This document shows, in pieces, positions 48,565 to 59,184 of a stretch of DNA of 64,000 bases. A program made the position numbers and the translations under genes. The notes below the pieces were generated by a model, which was not told the origin of the DNA, did not search any database, and saw only the letters and a program-made list of their open reading frames with translations. The DNA comes from Verpa conica (Eukaryota; Ascomycota; Pezizomycetes; Pezizales; Morchellaceae), in assembly GCA_033030425.1 (NCBI GenBank), contig JAUFSD010000008.1, positions 1,364,001 to 1,428,000 of the forward strand, in the 5' to 3' direction. Every line of letters starts with the position of its first letter. The first letter of the stretch is position 1.

Positions 48565-51500
48565 TGTGAGTAAACTGAGATCCCAAAATATTTCTCCAAC
48601 TAAGAGAAATGTATATATATCTGAATTCACAGAGACACAGGTAGTGATATACTAATACTGGGGGTTGAATAGCAATAGTGAAGACTGAGGTAGAGAAACA
48701 TGGGATAAGGGAAAGGGGAATAGATATATAAACCTCCGGGCTGATAGAAGAGGGGGGAAAAGTACCTAGTGGTGATGCAAAATTTGGCAACAATGGTGAT
48801 GGACTGGGGTACTTTGTCAACTAGGCATGCAATGCAGGTGGGGGGGAGTGGCAAGAAACAAATCTGAAAAATTGCTACTCACTTCCTTGTCTCTCTGAAA
48901 TTGTGATGAGTGGACTTTATTGTTCGGCCCGAAAAAGCAGACGCTCTTGAAGGGTGTCCCGGTACCTTGGAATAGAAAAACGCAATTGGTTGTTCCTTGG
49001 GTCTCCCAGCCCCTCGCCTCCTTTAATTCGCCAGAAAAACCGCCTCAGGCTAACAGATTGGAGACCGGGCAGACGCGTGTTTTGGGCTTACTTGACACGC
49101 GAGCCCCTCGGCTTGATCCCGGGCTGTTCTAGAAGCTGTTGTGACCAGGTTGTTGGGTTTAACACCTTCTCAGTGGGGAATGGGGGTGGGTTGAGGTTAG
49201 AAAGCAATTCTTCGCTCTCTTCAAGGGTCCCTATGACGTCGGCCTGGCAGTCGGTGCTGTTCTCGGGGTCAGATCCAAGGGCCACGATGATTTGTTTACA
49301 GCTCTATTTCTCACCCTATTCACACGAGCCTCAGACAATTTCTGTCACGTATTACAGTAACCCCGCAATGATGACGCCGGTATGCAGCCCCGTATGTGAT
49401 GCTTATGTGTAGGTTGGCGTGATCTTGGTGGAAAAAGGATCTCGGGATACAGATATGTACCCCACTGACAGCGTATGAGATTTCTTACGGTAGCACCAAG
49501 TGTGACTTTAAGCTCTGCAAGGAGCCGAGCGGAATGCTGGCACTATTGGACTCATAACCTCCTCTCCTGTTCTTTGGATAGTTATCTGGATCTTCCCCAC
49601 AGGATTGGAACTAACAGGCGTGATCTCGCCATGGGTTTGTGCATCAATCGTACTTGGGGCGGGGCCCGAACCTCATGGATGCACAAGGGTATCTCGGGAC
49701 CTCCTGTTCTCTCTGTATGACATAACTGCAGCCCTGTGTCAGCACTGCAAGAATACTAATTCAGTGCAATTTTTTTCGAATAATAAACTTCCGAAACCGC
49801 TTGTTGCTTTTCCGCTTTCCCGCTAGACCGATAAACACGCACACCAAAGATTAGTTGTCAAGAAGCTGAGAGGTATTCTGGAGTAGGAGGAGCCCCTGCA
49901 ATGTTGACTCCACGCCCTCATGGTCCTGCATAAGCCAAACGAACTTGTCCTTCAGCGACTAGGTAACAGAGGTAAATTAGCTGGCTAGTAGCTTCAGAGA
50001 AAGTCTAGGCGCTTGCAAACGTTCAATCTCTTTCCCACAAAAACTTAGAGTATAAAAGCGTTCAAGAAACACGTGAGCTCGGTTTCAGACATGGGCTTGC
50101 TATAACTGTAACTCTATCTTATGAATGTGCAAGCCACCATCTCTGTAAATCTAGTCTAGGAGCCGTGATTCCCTACCCAATCAGTTGCAATCCGTAACAA
50201 GAAGGAGTAGTCGAGCTCAATCAACCAATCTACACGGTATCTGCGAGCCTCGTGTTTTCAGCCTCGTCTGACAACTGAGACTCACTCTAAATTTTTCGGC
50301 GTCGAGCCCGATAAATTCAAAGATAAGCGTCATCAAGCATAAAAATTTCTATAAAGACACTAGTTCGCGTTAGGCGCATAAGCAGGGATTATCTAGCCGA
50401 ATACGTTCCGAATAACGTACGGCGGGCATTCTTGAGTTACAGCCTGCAGACTATCACTGGTGTAGAGGTATACTGGCGTTTTTTTTTCATGCAGACGTAT
50501 TGTGAACTCTAATCAGGTACGTAGAGACGGACTAGGACCGCGCATCAATCGGGTATGCGCCTAATTCATGATCTGCAAAGGTACAGAAATGGGTAATTAG
50601 TGATAGATACTTTTTTTAACCCCCCAAGTGATAAGTGATTGGCAAATAAAATAGCACTGGTTATATATACCAATGATAACTTAACCGCCTTCCGTGAGCC
50701 GATGTTTTGTGACTAACTATCTAAGCCTAGACCTTCTTGCAACAGACATTCTTTTGAAGGAATATGCACTACCTAAGTAGACTACATTTTTATAACCCTG
50801 GCTCATAAATGCCACACTGTGCCTTTTACGAATTGGATTATTAACCGTTATATTCCTAGGTTATAGGACCTGGCTTCTAAAGCTGGATACTCCGCGATGC
50901 AGGTAATATACATCCAATCCCCTGAGCACACGATAGTGGAGGTAGTTTTGGTGTTTTCATCTTATGTAAATGGTTTTAAGGAGCTACGAACCTTCTACGA
51001 TTACCACTACTTTCTACCGATGGTTGTACCAGAATCTCTATCCCGGAAATCACCGGTTTACATACTACATGTATGATTGATATGTTTCGCAAGAATTCCC
51101 CTAGAGGAAGGTTTAGAATATAGCCTCTCAGACCTAACTAGAGGCCTAACTACCATCTGGTTTGTTTAGTGTGTCAAGCCGAGTGATTATATGAGTGATG
51201 GATAACTTCAAGAATGATGTATAATAGTTGTAACATATATACGTATACATATCATCAGGTTTACCTTTTTTTCTTGGAGACGAATACAAGCTCAGAAGCT
51301 CATAGAAACCCTGAGACTAATTGTGGCCACACATAAACGGGTAAGGAGACAAATATGGATTCATCAAGATATAGTCTATACCCATACGCCAGCTACAAGA
51401 GAAGTAGCAGCAAGTACTTTCACCAGACAGCGGAGTACATCAGAAGGACCACAGTAAATTATGATACAAGAAGCCGACTATCCTAAACTCACTCCTACCT

Positions 51501-51928
51501 AAAGGTTGTATGTACACCAAATGTGACACTTCGCCGTATAAGTTGAAATATCAAAAGATCGAAGATATCCAAAAAAAAAACCCCCTCTATACGTGGCCCA
51601 TAATATAGTTGTCTTCATAGGATAGTAGTAAGAGGTAGAGGGTACGTATGTAGCTCCACATATTATTCCCAAGACTATAGATTGCCGGGGTTTTGAGGGA
51701 AAAAATTCTTTATTAGGCTGATTATCCCCCTTCCTTGAAACAAAACAGTTGTTGGCCTACATGTAGTCGTCAATCTGAGTGGCTTATTATGAATTTTTTG
51801 AAAGAGAAAAGACAGAAACTAGAGAATGTAAGAATGCTGACCCGGAGTTAGTTCATATATTTATGATTCATTCATTCATTCATTCATCCACCCGGAGCTA
51901 CATGTAGTTAACATTTTATACTAGCGGG
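48565..51928. other. 3.4 kb intergenic region
   Basis: Contains the permease promoter and the 3' end of the membrane protein at 51.9 kb. Open frames around 48950-49410 and 49475-49830 are not convincing. The far right end has an (ATTC)5 microsatellite and a pair of CTACATGTAG palindromes. No transposon protein is recognised. Confidence 0.5.
51866..51885. repeat. (ATTC)5 microsatellite
   Basis: Five ATTC units, flanked by near-identical copies of ACCCGGAG(T/C)TA at about 51840 and 51890. Confidence 0.7.
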
Positions 51929-53926
51929 CTAATTATCCGCCGTACATTCCTTGACTTCCACGACCTGGCCTTGCCACTTTTTACCCTCCCCAACTTTCGT
52001 ACCAGCACCAATTCCAGAATCTATTGAAATCTCCAACAACAATTTACTCGTTTTCCTACTCTCCTCCAGAATATTTATTACATCTTCATAAGTACCAAAA
52101 CTAATATTCAACACCCCACCAACTAGCTTTCTCGTCAACTCGTCATTCGTCAATACCTCAGTCTTTGCTTCTTTCACCTTAAACCCTCTTGCCTCTAACC
52201 AGAATTTTCCTGATATATCGTTTACCGCGGGAATCCAGTATTGCCACGAAATTTGTGATCCTTGTCTAGATGTGCCTCTAGGCGCAAAGGTCGAAATACG
52301 GACTTCTACATCGTCTGGAATACTTGATAGCACGCGGACTGATGGAACTGCGTAGATGCGGCCTGAGATGGAGACGAAGGCAAGGACACAATCGTAGAGA
52401 TCAGGGTTCTGTAGCGAGGCACCGAAAACCCAGGCAGTGGAGCGTAGAACCGTATCACCGATTACCCCAACAATTGTAGCATCCATGCTAGTATCCTTTG
52501 AGGCCGTCCCGAGCGGAAGGGATTCAGTTAGTTTGTAATCAGATTCTTGAAATAGTCTCGCAATAGACGGCATATCGACTAGGTCTTCCTGATACGTAAA
52601 CGTCTCGCGCGGATGTACTGTAATTTGCTGTTTCGCAAGTCCGAGTATCAAGTTCATGACCCTCTTCCTCACACTCACTGTCACTGTTTTCCATGACTTA
52701 GAGACCATAATCACACGTCTCTTATGCCTCCCAACAAGAAATCTATACACCAAAGTTCTCACCACCAACCAAAACGTCTGAAACCCAACCCACACGTAGA
52801 CAACCTCCATCTTTTGTCCACCCAGAATCACAAAGGTAAATAAAATCGCAACCAAATTTACCACTGTCCCAGTGCCCCATACGATCTTCCAAGAATAATG
52901 TCGCCTTACATTTCCTGTCATCCCTAACAGTATCTTTCTCGACCCCCCTGGGAAAAAAGGACTTGGCAGCTCTCCGGAAACCACATCAACCTCGTGAAGT
53001 CTCTCATCTTCGGTTCTAAACCCACAAACCTGTAGCACCAATGCAGCCACAAGCCCGTGCAACCAAGCCAACCCCGTAACCCACCATATCGTCGTAGCCC
53101 CTACCCTCCAAAGTGCATACATCTCCACAAACTTCCCTAGTGACGCCAGAAGCACTGCATAATCAACCATAGCATTCGATATACTCTCCAGCCCTGTATC
53201 CTTCGATGACTGGTATATCTCTACCGGTTCGCCAACACCTAAGCCCGGGATATTCCCAAGTACATTCATAGTATCCTTCTCGAATGCGTACACCGCCCAC
53301 GGAACTGGAACCTCGTCGCTCACAGACGAGTCAGGGCCATAACCCACAGATGTCTTTCTGTAAGCCCCTCCAAACTGGCCCACATTCTTATACGATAATA
53401 GCACCGCAGATGGACCCCCTGTTTCCACGATTCGGTTCGCGGCTTTAGTAGGGTCAATGTGGAGGTTTATTCCAATCGCCGAGTCGACCGAGCTGTTCCG
53501 TAAGCCTAGTGTATCACGGACACGGTCGGGGACTACGGCGGCGAGGGAGGCCTTGACGACGTGGAGGGCGCCGAAAGTGGACATGGAGGCCCAGGGGAGC
53601 CCACAGGTGAAGGCGAGACCGAGGGAGAGTGATTCAGCGCTTGTAGCACCGATGAGGGTCGCGAGGGCCGAGATCTCAACGAGACCCAGAGAGATACGGT
53701 AGCCGGAAGGCTCGACATTATTGGTGGTGGCACTGGTGGTGGTGGTGGTGGTGGTGGTGCTGTAGATAGTAGTAGTTTCGGCTTTTGCGGGGGAGGCGAG
53801 GACGAGGAAGAGGTTTGCTATAGATTGACGGCTAGGGAGTAAGTTGTAGATCGCCATATCGGGGATTCTCTTCAAAGTGGGAATCATGATAGCTTTCTGG
53901 CCCGCTGGTGAATAGTAAACATCCAC
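51929..53926 (-). CDS. uncharacterised multi-pass membrane protein, 665 aa
   Basis: One uninterrupted exon. After an N-terminal hydrophobic stretch there is a Thr-rich segment with eight consecutive Thr encoded by an (ACC)n-type tract (about 53735-53760). Hydrophobic segments follow (VEISALATLIGATSAESLSL, YAVLLASLGKFVEMYALWRV, WWVTGLAWLHGLVAALVLQV, IVWGTGTVVNLVAILFTFVI, VVYVWVGFQTFWLVVRTLVY). A roughly 270-residue soluble C-terminal part comes last (SISGRIYAVPSVRVLSSIPD, ISWQYWIPAVNDISGKFWLE). Pro-rich PGGSRK and GKF motifs are not informative. I know similar-looking orphan proteins in moulds but no function. Absence of introns is unusual in this window. Start chosen as the first ATG of the frame; 53884 (MIPTLKR) is an alternative. 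Confidence 0.8.
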   Translation of the reverse strand: MDVYYSPAGQKAIMIPTLKRIPDMAIYNLLPSRQSIANLFLVLASPAKAETTTIYSTTTTTTTTSATTNNVEPSGYRISLGLVEISALATLIGATSAESLSLGLAFTCGLPWASMSTFGALHVVKASLAAVVPDRVRDTLGLRNSSVDSAIGINLHIDPTKAANRIVETGGPSAVLLSYKNVGQFGGAYRKTSVGYGPDSSVSDEVPVPWAVYAFEKDTMNVLGNIPGLGVGEPVEIYQSSKDTGLESISNAMVDYAVLLASLGKFVEMYALWRVGATTIWWVTGLAWLHGLVAALVLQVCGFRTEDERLHEVDVVSGELPSPFFPGGSRKILLGMTGNVRRHYSWKIVWGTGTVVNLVAILFTFVILGGQKMEVVYVWVGFQTFWLVVRTLVYRFLVGRHKRRVIMVSKSWKTVTVSVRKRVMNLILGLAKQQITVHPRETFTYQEDLVDMPSIARLFQESDYKLTESLPLGTASKDTSMDATIVGVIGDTVLRSTAWVFGASLQNPDLYDCVLAFVSISGRIYAVPSVRVLSSIPDDVEVRISTFAPRGTSRQGSQISWQYWIPAVNDISGKFWLEARGFKVKEAKTEVLTNDELTRKLVGGVLNISFGTYEDVINILEESRKTSKLLLEISIDSGIGAGTKVGEGKKWQGQVVEVKECTADN

Positions 53927-55735
53927 GATGCCCCCTCCAATGGCTCGTAGTATTTAAACCTATCTCTTTAACCAAGAGCCTCGATCGGAGCGGGCACACA
54001 GCCTCCAACTCGTATCACTTTTGGAGTTTTTGTACTACATGATCTGTTTAGGCAATAGCATAGCCTGTGTAACATTGTGTTTAACACTCGACGATAAACT
54101 CTAGAAGGATGATCACTCATCACCAAACCTACGTTCATGGGCAGCAATGCAAAATTCGGTTTTCCAATCAGGACTCTGTGCTTTTGGTTGCCCACGTCAC
54201 ATGCACAAATCCCCACAAGGCTGCACGTTCGACCGTTATAACGACACTGGCACCTCGGGTTACCCTATTCTTTGAATGGAGCACTCCAATTGGTGATAGA
54301 GAATATATATATTAGGCTCCTAAGGTGCTGAGGTGGTGTAGATCAAGTGAACATTAGATGTGTCGAGTCTGGCAGTAGCCTAGCTTTCTCTGATAATCAT
54401 ACCTACCCACCTAGGGCGGAGGGGGGCGCACTCTCCACTCCGATAGTCTAGGCTTCCGACTACATATTAACTCTTATAGTTTTTATTTGTGTTAATTAAT
54501 AAATTATACATCAACTAAGATCACGGTATAGGACTTAGACCTATGTAACTGGGCCTACTAGATGCTTTACTCTAGTCTTTGATAATAGCCCTAGATATCC
54601 CAGTAATAAAGGCTCCTAAATTTTTACATTTCGAGATCACCATTCAAACTTACTGACCAGATCGAACCAATTAGAATATGTATTACCCTTTCTCCACTAA
54701 AGCTTCAGAAGGAGGACACGTGCCCGAGGAGGAGAAGGAGAAAAAAAAAAGTATAACCACTTGTCTTTAGCTATTGGTTAGAGGGGAGCTCATGTGGTGG
54801 TTACATAATGGTGGTATATATGAACGCGAACAATCTGCCTCACTCACTGCCTTGGGAGCCCCTCACGCCTTTCAGAGCATGAGTCTTCTAGTCATTTTAC
54901 ACAGCCCACCAATCGTTTTTTTCGTAAAAGATCTTGTTATTATATCACTTGAGCATGGCATGAGTGACAGATCGGAGCTGTGGTATAGGCCCCGCACTTT
55001 TTATTGTGATTCCGAAGAGGGGGTGTCTTAGCTATCGTAGCCAAGATCTTACACGTACCAGCGCAGAGTACGTATCAATGATTGGTATCAGATCGTGAGA
55101 AAACCTAACCCTGAATTTTCCCCTTGTATATGGTCTCTCTTATAGTCATAGACTGTGGGCTTTGTAGCTCTCTAAATTTATTTTCTACTTAATCTTTGGA
55201 GGTGCTTTACCTTAATACTCCTGGTCTCGTTCGTGGGGACTCCCGGAGTTGCTGGAGGAAACATAGAAAGCAACCTAGCTCCAGAACTTGGGTATCAACC
55301 TTACTACATGACTTAGATTATGACGCTCTGACAGCAATGAAAACAGGAATTCGAGGAGAATAACGAAACTCTATTGGGGGGATATATATGTCTAACCTTC
55401 AGAGCTTATTAGGGACAAACTCCTAATACCACTCCTGGTATCTTTGGAGTACACCCACTCGATCATGGGTTCCACTGTAGGATTAACCCAGATTCTATCT
55501 TAAATCGGGCGACCTTTCATAGTTTTGCAGCTATCACAATTTCTTACAGTTTGACCGATGAGGAAGGAAAAGAAATAAAATCACCTACAGATATCCAATT
55601 CTTAGAGATTTTGTTATAGGTATTCTGCCTGTTAGAGAAGAGGCTTTATCTTGTAAATGCTACTAAGATATATAGTCATATCCTAGCTGGCTTTTGGTCA
55701 AGAGAGCCCCAGGGCTTCGTATTTACACATCCGAT
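53927..55735. other. 1.8 kb intergenic region
   Basis: No gene supported. A purine-rich tract (GGAGGAGAAGGAGAAAAAAAAAA) is near 54728-54749. It holds the promoter of the membrane protein (left) and the 3' end of the dehydrogenase gene (right). Confidence 0.5.
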
Positions 55736-57141
55736 CTAAACTCCCTCTTCAAAATCAGCCTTTAAAACAAATCGATACCTTGCCTCCCCTCTATCCAATT
55801 TCTTCACCACTTCAGCCACCTCCTTCATCCTTACGACCTCGACCCAACTCTTAACCCCCTTCTCCTTCACCAACTCTAACATCTCCGCCATCTCCTTCTT
55901 AGATCCCACGTTACTCCCCTTTATGGCCAAATTCGCCGTCGCTATATCCGCCCACGACAGCCTCGGCAAATCACCTTCCGGAATCCCACAGATGACCAGA
56001 GTACCACCCACTTTCAGCAATGAGAGGTATGACGATAAAGGCATATCGGTAGAGAAATTTGTACTAATGATCAAATCCAAGGTCCTCATATACGGAAGAT
56101 TCCAATCTGGCGTACCAGTAGTAAGAAACTGCGAAGCTCCAAGGGCTGCCGCATCAGCAGCTTTCCGAGGGGAGTGTGAGATCGCAGTAACAGTTGCGCC
56201 GAGAGCATGAGCAAAGAGTATCCCGAAATGCCCGAGGCCGCCAACACCGACGATACCGACTTTAGACCCTGGGCCGACACCGGCACGCTTCAAAGGAGAA
56301 TACATAGTTACACCACCACAAAACATTGGGGCTACAAGCTCCTCTGGAATACCGGAGGGAATCGGATACACGAAGCTGTCTAGATCAGCAACTTCCTTGC
56401 CCCAAACGGTAGGGCCTTACTTCTCATGAATCCGTACATAGTCAGCGTAACCGCCCCATGCTAGACTACCGTCTTTGTATCGCCAATTATATGTCTCCAC
56501 GACTTCCCGGCAATAGTTCTCCTTTCCGCCTCGGAGGCCGTGTTCGCCGCCGTGCCCGTGTTCACCTGTTGCGCCCCAGTCTTTGCAGGCGCCGGGCTTG
56601 GTACCAATATCCTCACCTGCACAGGCATCACAGGCTCCGCAGGACCAGGCTTGTGACCCGACTCCGACAATAGCTCCCGGGTGGAGGGAAGGGGACGTGA
56701 CGAGAGAGCCAACGCGGATGATAGTACCGGTAATTTCGTGGCCGGGAACGCAGGGATATATGGTGGGTGACCAGCCGGAGCGGAGGACATGTCTAGAGTG
56801 ATGTTAGTAGCAGGTTTGGGGGAGGGATGTCAGAGAGGGGACGGACAGGTCACTCCCGCAGACCCCGCAGTATCGGACTTTGATGTCAATATCGTAGTCA
56901 CCGAATGGTTTCGGGGTGAACTTATGGAGCTTTAGATCAGACCATTCCTCAGCTGTCCAGGAGTGCGCAATTGGTGTTAGTTCGTTCGCCTCACTTATTT
57001 GTAGGGGCTATCTGTATAAGGGTGCTCGGGAGAGGAGGGGGAAGATAGGAAGGCGGAATGAGGAAGACTACCGGAGAAACCAGCATATCCGGTGAATTTC
57101 TCTGGGACCGTCCCAAGATTCTCAGGTGCAGCTAAGGACAT
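55736..57141 (-). CDS. zinc alcohol dehydrogenase, cinnamyl/ADH6 type
   Basis: Four exons, 57141-57072, 56952-56847, 56792-56421 and 56375-55736, give 395 aa. Landmarks: KPFGDYDIDIKVRYCGVCGSD with catalytic zinc ligand Cys52, HVLRSGW, His77-Glu78 in PGHEITG, structural zinc cysteines 110, 113, 116 plus a later Cys, GGYADYVRIHE, then the Rossmann motif VGIVGVGGLGHFG followed by SHSPRK, which in this subfamily favours NADP(H). This fits fungal aldehyde reductases like yeast Adh6/Adh7, which reduce aromatic and aliphatic aldehydes. The first intron ends at the CAG before CTGAGG, the only join keeping frame. It is transcribed away from the copper amine oxidase, sharing its upstream region. Confidence 0.9.
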
Positions 57142-57472
57142 GAGGTTGTGTTTTTTTTTTTCTTCTCGGGAATTGAGAGGATCCGGCGATTCGGCAATAG
57201 GGAATCAATTCCTTGTGAACAAGATATGTGAGAATTAATGCCTTGCCTATATTTAGTGAGTGAATATTCTTCTAAAGGACTAAAAGAAAGAAAAGAAGTG
57301 GGGACGAGGGGTAGATTCTTATCGATAACGCTTTCTAGGATCTTGTCGCAGATCTTCGGAGATATGCGAGGGGATCCACAGTGGAGAGCCGCGTAGAGTG
57401 ATATCCATGGGGAATAGCGGAGGTGATGATTGTTTTTTAGAGCCCTGGAATCCACATTCCCAGATCCCGAAT

Positions 57473-57508
57473 CCTATCTCGGGCCTGTATCCTATCTCGG
57501 GCCTGTAT
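57473..57508. repeat. 18-bp direct repeat, two exact copies
   Basis: CCTATCTCGGGCCTGTAT occurs at 57473-57490 and 57491-57508. Diverged copies of the CATCTCG/TATCTC core continue to about 57620. Confidence 0.75.
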
Positions 57509-58375
57509 CTCCCGTCTCGAGCTTTGTATCTCCTTCCATCTGGGTTGTATGTCCCACAACCCCAAGTCCCGTGTCTCCATCTCGCCTCATATCCCTTCCA
57601 TCTCGAGTTCCATATCTCGCCCTGAGTTCCGCCTAACCTTGATCTCTACCTCCCAATTCTATCTCAAGTTGGAGACCCCCCACGCTACATCCGGAAAGTC
57701 CATACGAACAACGCGCTCTCTAACCTTATTCCAGGGTGCGGGGTCGGTAATGTGCGTATTGTATGTACCCTCTACTTTACATTGCGTGACGGATGTAGGA
57801 CAAAGACGGTAAGAAGGATTGACAAGGGCGTGATGCCGTGAGATCCCTCGTGATTTCCATCTCTGCACGTAGAATAATAGAGCCTTATGTCGGGATTGCG
57901 TTATCCTAACGTATACATACACTCCGCATATGAGCGACAAACTTGGAGCACGGTGCAGACTCGAGATCCGGTGGATTGCGTTACGTGAAGCCTTGGTTTT
58001 CCCCCATTCATCTGCATCATCCAAGATCTATCTCGTGCATGTGGGTAGCATTCATGAAAGAGAAATGATATGTTGTTTTGCACCTACTCTCCCTCTCAAC
58101 TCTGTACGATGTTAGGCCAACAGCCTGTACTGATCATGAGGTATAAAGAGCTCGAGTTGTTCTATCCGAGAAACTTCAATTAGAGAAACAGTAAAGCCAT
58201 TCGAGGCAAATCTATCTGAGGACCTTACATGTAATCCCGAGGCCAACACTTGCCAGAAACCTTTGCATCTTCCCATTGGCTGTGTACAGCTTCCCAAAGT
58301 GGTAATACTCGAACGATCCATCTACTACATTGCAGCCAACGGCATATCCCGATATAGCGGTTCTATCCAAGCAAA

Positions 58376-58395
58376 GAAACGAAACGAAACGAAAC
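58376..58395. repeat. (GAAAC)4 microsatellite
   Basis: Four perfect GAAAC units followed by a degenerate fifth. Confidence 0.75.
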
Positions 58396-58737
58396 GAAGC
58401 AGTGGTATTTTTCTATTGATCTTTGCACAGTCGATTATAGGCCTTGGTGTTGTTCTTCACTGGCTGCCTGGCCTAGGTGTCTCCCACCAGGACTATTTTA
58501 TTCATTTTTCTCCCGTTAACTCTTGTATCGTTAGCAACACCACGTATTCTACAGCGAATTGAACCCGAGTATCTCCAACGAATCGGATTCTTGCGTGTCT
58601 ATAGAGGAGCTTATACTGCCACTACCCCTTACTCAGCTATCATGACCTCCGTTAACCAGACCTCTCGTCTCCTCGCCCTCCTCTCCTTCCTCTCCCTTCC
58701 TAAACTGCTCTCTTCGACTCGGTAAGCTCTCTGATTG

Positions 58738-59140
58738 GCCAATTGTCACTCTGCTCCACCACTCAACTACTTCATTCTGTCCTCGCCTAATTGCTTCACA
58801 CTGCCCTATAGTTTCAATTGCTTCATCTCATCTCCTCCATAGCTCTGACTGCTTTATTCAGCATCTCCCATCTCAATTACTTCACCTTCCTTCTTCCTCT
58901 CCACCTTCTCTTCCTCGTCCTCCACCTTCTAAACCCATCCTTTCTAAGCTCAACTATCTCACCTCCCCCAATCTATCATTCCCTTCATCAATTGCTTCCC
59001 TAGTCAATTACTCATCTAATATTATTGCCCTCCCTGCTTTTCTACTTCAATTGCTCATCTAACCCTGTTGCTCTCCTTCAATTCCTTATTCAATAGCTCC
59101 CTCTTCACATTGCCACCTTTCCTCAATTACCTCTCCTCAC
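58738..59140 (+). repeat. degenerate CAATTGCTTCA motif array
   Basis: Copies include CAATTGTCAC, CAACTACTTCATT, TAATTGCTTCACA, CAATTGCTTCATC, CAATTACTTCACC, CAACTATCTCACC, CAATTGCTTCCCT, CAATTACTCATCT, CAATTGCTCATCT, CAATTCCTTATTC and CAATTACCTCTCC. They are spaced about 20-80 bases apart in a C/T-rich strand. The array ends about 45 bases before the amine oxidase ATG and could be a binding-site array or a decayed minisatellite. Confidence 0.6.
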
Positions 59141-59184
59141 CCCTTGCTAACCCACTGACTCGCAGCTCCTCCACACCAGACACA

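Larger units (their letters stand above)
57142..59184. promoter_or_regulatory. shared 2 kb divergent promoter region
   Basis: Lies between the start codons of the dehydrogenase (-) and the amine oxidase (+). From left to right it has an 18-bp unit repeated twice (57473-57508) in a C/T-rich tract, a GAAAC microsatellite (58376-58395), and from about 58738 to 59140 a pyrimidine-rich tract with about a dozen degenerate copies of TCAATTGCTTCA. No gene is seen inside. Confidence 0.55.

Noticed and set aside
48954..49412. 152-codon plus-strand ORF
   Set aside because: Arg/Ser/Pro-rich, no similarity to any family, overlaps other open frames on both strands.
57398..57636. Two overlapping ORFs in the C/T-rich tract
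   Set aside because: They only translate the 18-bp direct repeats and their diverged copies.
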